Below are positions 41,192-42,580 of a stretch of DNA of 42,580 nucleotides, piece by piece. The notes under the pieces are model-generated. The model searched no databases. It was not told the DNA's origin and was given only the letters and a program-made list of their open reading frames with translations. Position 1 is the stretch's first letter. The number at the start of each line of letters is the position of its first letter. Where the stretch lies: positions 6,953 to 49,532 of the forward strand of contig KE560735.1 in the NCBI GenBank assembly GCA_000442015.1, given 5' to 3'. The DNA comes from Rozella allomycis CSF55 (lineage: Eukaryota; Rozellomycota). The position numbers were made by a program, and so were the translations under genes.

Positions 41192-42518
41192 ATGATATCA
41201 CCCTCAAAGATAAGATACATATCAATTTTATTACACCTAACTGGAATGCTATACATAACTCTGTATCCCAAAGTTTGGCGTAACACATACATATCTGAAA
41301 ATGCCCTAATGCCGGATTACGCGTCTACTACCTTCAATATCAATCACTGGGAGCAAATGAAAAAGATAAAATCAAATTTTCAAAGTAACTTATCGTTTGA
41401 GGACATTCAATCCTTGCTTCCAAAACATTTTTGTACTTTTTCTGACGAAACGTTACTTTTCAATTCAAATACCGGCTTATCGCACCGATGGCACAGAGGC
41501 TGTAATATTTGGTTTCCCTTTCAAAGAAAGCAATATATGGGGTATATCAATGGGAGTTGTATTAAGCAATCTATTTTCCAGCTTTAATTACATGGCGAAA
41601 GATGTGCACTTGGTATTTTATAGAGAATCTTTAAAAGATTGGCTACATTCTTATTATTTAGAAAAAAAAATTGTGGATATAGACGAGCAAGAATGTTTTG
41701 GCGGCATTTTACAGGCTGGTTTGGTACTGGACATAGAGCTTCCAAAAGAAGCAGAACAGGGGAAAGCATACGTTAAATATGAAGGACCGGATGGTTTACT
41801 CCCCAATTTGGATTTACTAAACTCATTCTTTAGGATCGCAAGTGTTCATGGTAATATCGGGCTGTCATCAATATCGTACTTGTTAAACAATGATGTAGTT
41901 GGATATTTCAAGGGGCTGTTTTCAATATTGTTTTCTCTTGGCACAAGAGCAATTTTTTATGATTCTGAACATCATGGTGCTTTACTCAAATACAGAATCG
42001 AAGCATTTACGCTTGGAATGATGGATTCAGATCGAAAAAACCCGAATATTGATACCAGATTATACGACTTGTTTCCAATGATTGAGTCATTATGGAGAAG
42101 CGTTAATAATATTTTGGAGCGATTCCACCAGTCATTCTTCTTCTATCTACTGCCAGATCAGTTGCATTACATATCAATTTCCTATTATATGCCGGCGGTT
42201 GGTCTTTTTATATTATCTCAAGCAATAATGTTAATAACAATTTGGAATAATTTTAGGTCGGACATCTCAAAACACCATACGTATGGTAAAGTTACTTCGT
42301 CTGCTTTGACTTTATCATTCTTCTTCATCGCGTTAATTAAAGAACGTCTAATTTTGTCATTGCTTTTGGTGATAATATGGAAAACTATATGTGGAAATGT
42401 ATTTAAAGACACCTTAGCTAGATTCATGCTCATTGCTTGGATAGTGACTGTTTCATCTTACGACTTTGCTTTGGTCTATATTTGTTCCCCTCTATTTTAT
42501 ATTACTCTGCTTAAATAA
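41192..42518 (+). CDS. GAA1: GPI transamidase subunit GAA1, with one apparent frameshift
   Basis: GAA1 is part of the ER complex that attaches GPI anchors to proteins. The first frame (from ATG 41192) carries a membrane segment and the hallmark NTYISENALMP. The second frame carries TDGTEAVIFGFPF, AKDVHLVF, GILQAGLVLDIELP, EGPDGLLPNLDLLN, ALLKYRIEAFTLG, and NNILERFHQSFFFYLLP, then several membrane segments to the stop at 42518. The two frames cross over between about 41400 and 41455 and the total length is one base over a multiple of three. No GT-AG intron can bridge the gap without deleting conserved residues. A single extra base in a homopolymer (T5 at 41428, T5 at 41436 or A3 at 41449) explains it. 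About 441 residues would result, shorter than yeast GAA1. Confidence 0.85.
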
Positions 42519-42537
42519 AAAAATAGCTTACTCTATC

Positions 42538-42545
42538 AAAAAAAA
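42538..42545 (-). terminator. Pol III terminator of the edge tRNA gene
   Basis: A run of eight A on the plus strand is eight T directly after the tRNA 3' end on the minus strand, a standard RNA polymerase III stop. It lies 19 bp beyond the GAA1 stop codon. Confidence 0.65.
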
Positions 42546-42546
42546 G

Positions 42547-42580
42547 CACCCAACGCGAGGGTCGAACTCGCAACCTTGAG
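42547..42580 (-). tRNA. 3' part of a tRNA gene, cut by the window end
   Basis: Read on the minus strand, a 5-bp T stem (GCGAG with CTCGC) closes a TTCGACC loop, followed by a 7-nt acceptor strand GTTGGGT and a G discriminator base, then eight T. The anticodon and 5' half lie outside the window, so the isotype cannot be given. The matching 5' acceptor strand should read ACCCAAC. Confidence 0.85.

Overview
The window is an AT-rich, gene-dense eukaryotic chromosome segment with about 24 protein genes on both strands, separated by very short spacers (often 50-300 bp). Sixteen genes are split by tiny spliceosomal introns. I could place 68 introns, and 62 of them are 24-30 nt, with GTA-type donors, a TAA-type branch site and a short distance to AG. 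Each spliced model keeps a length divisible by three. Gene content points to a flagellated early-diverging fungal or fungus-like lineage: an AK9-type adenylate kinase (a ciliary/flagellar protein), a SYP7-type SNARE, a Crinkler (CRN) NTPase-nuclease and predicted secreted effector-like proteins. Together these suggest Rozella or a relative (Cryptomycota/Rozellomycota). The lineage is inference; no rRNA or other marker is present.

Layout. 93-4673: a small coiled-coil protein, a SYP7-type Qc-SNARE, proteasome ubiquitin receptor Rpn13 (minus), diphthine methylesterase DPH7, and a Dpy-30-motif protein. 4740-11703: a rearranged block. It holds an intact endonuclease V, then degenerate pieces of METTL18 and of a bHLH gene, a CRN gene plus a decayed second CRN, a degenerate endonuclease V piece, and then intact METTL18, a small membrane protein and the bHLH-zipper gene. 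The pattern is a tandem duplication with complementary gene loss around a CRN locus.

12403-19561: a cyclin, the DEAD-box helicase DBP8/DDX49, tRNA dihydrouridine synthase DUS2 (minus), a probable mitochondrial K+/H+ exchange-related protein and an N-terminal kinesin. 19800-29573: a 3,178-residue HECT ubiquitin ligase of the TOM1/PTR1/HUWE1 family. 29712-37406: a mitochondrial single-pass membrane protein (minus), TAF13 (plus), the 14-intron AK9 gene (minus) and an acidic leucine-rich-repeat protein (minus).

37962-40755: two intronless convergent genes for predicted secreted proteins, one carrying an F-box straight after the signal peptide. 41192-42518: GPI transamidase subunit GAA1 with one apparent frameshift. 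The right edge cuts through a minus-strand tRNA gene. An unresolved base (N) at 40970 sits between two identical 32-bp copies and looks like an unmerged contig join.

Most genes are housekeeping: ubiquitin/proteasome, translation factor and RNA modification, GPI anchoring, vesicle fusion, cell cycle and transcription. The accessory parts are the CRN/duplication block and the secreted pair, both plausible host-interaction loci in an endoparasite.
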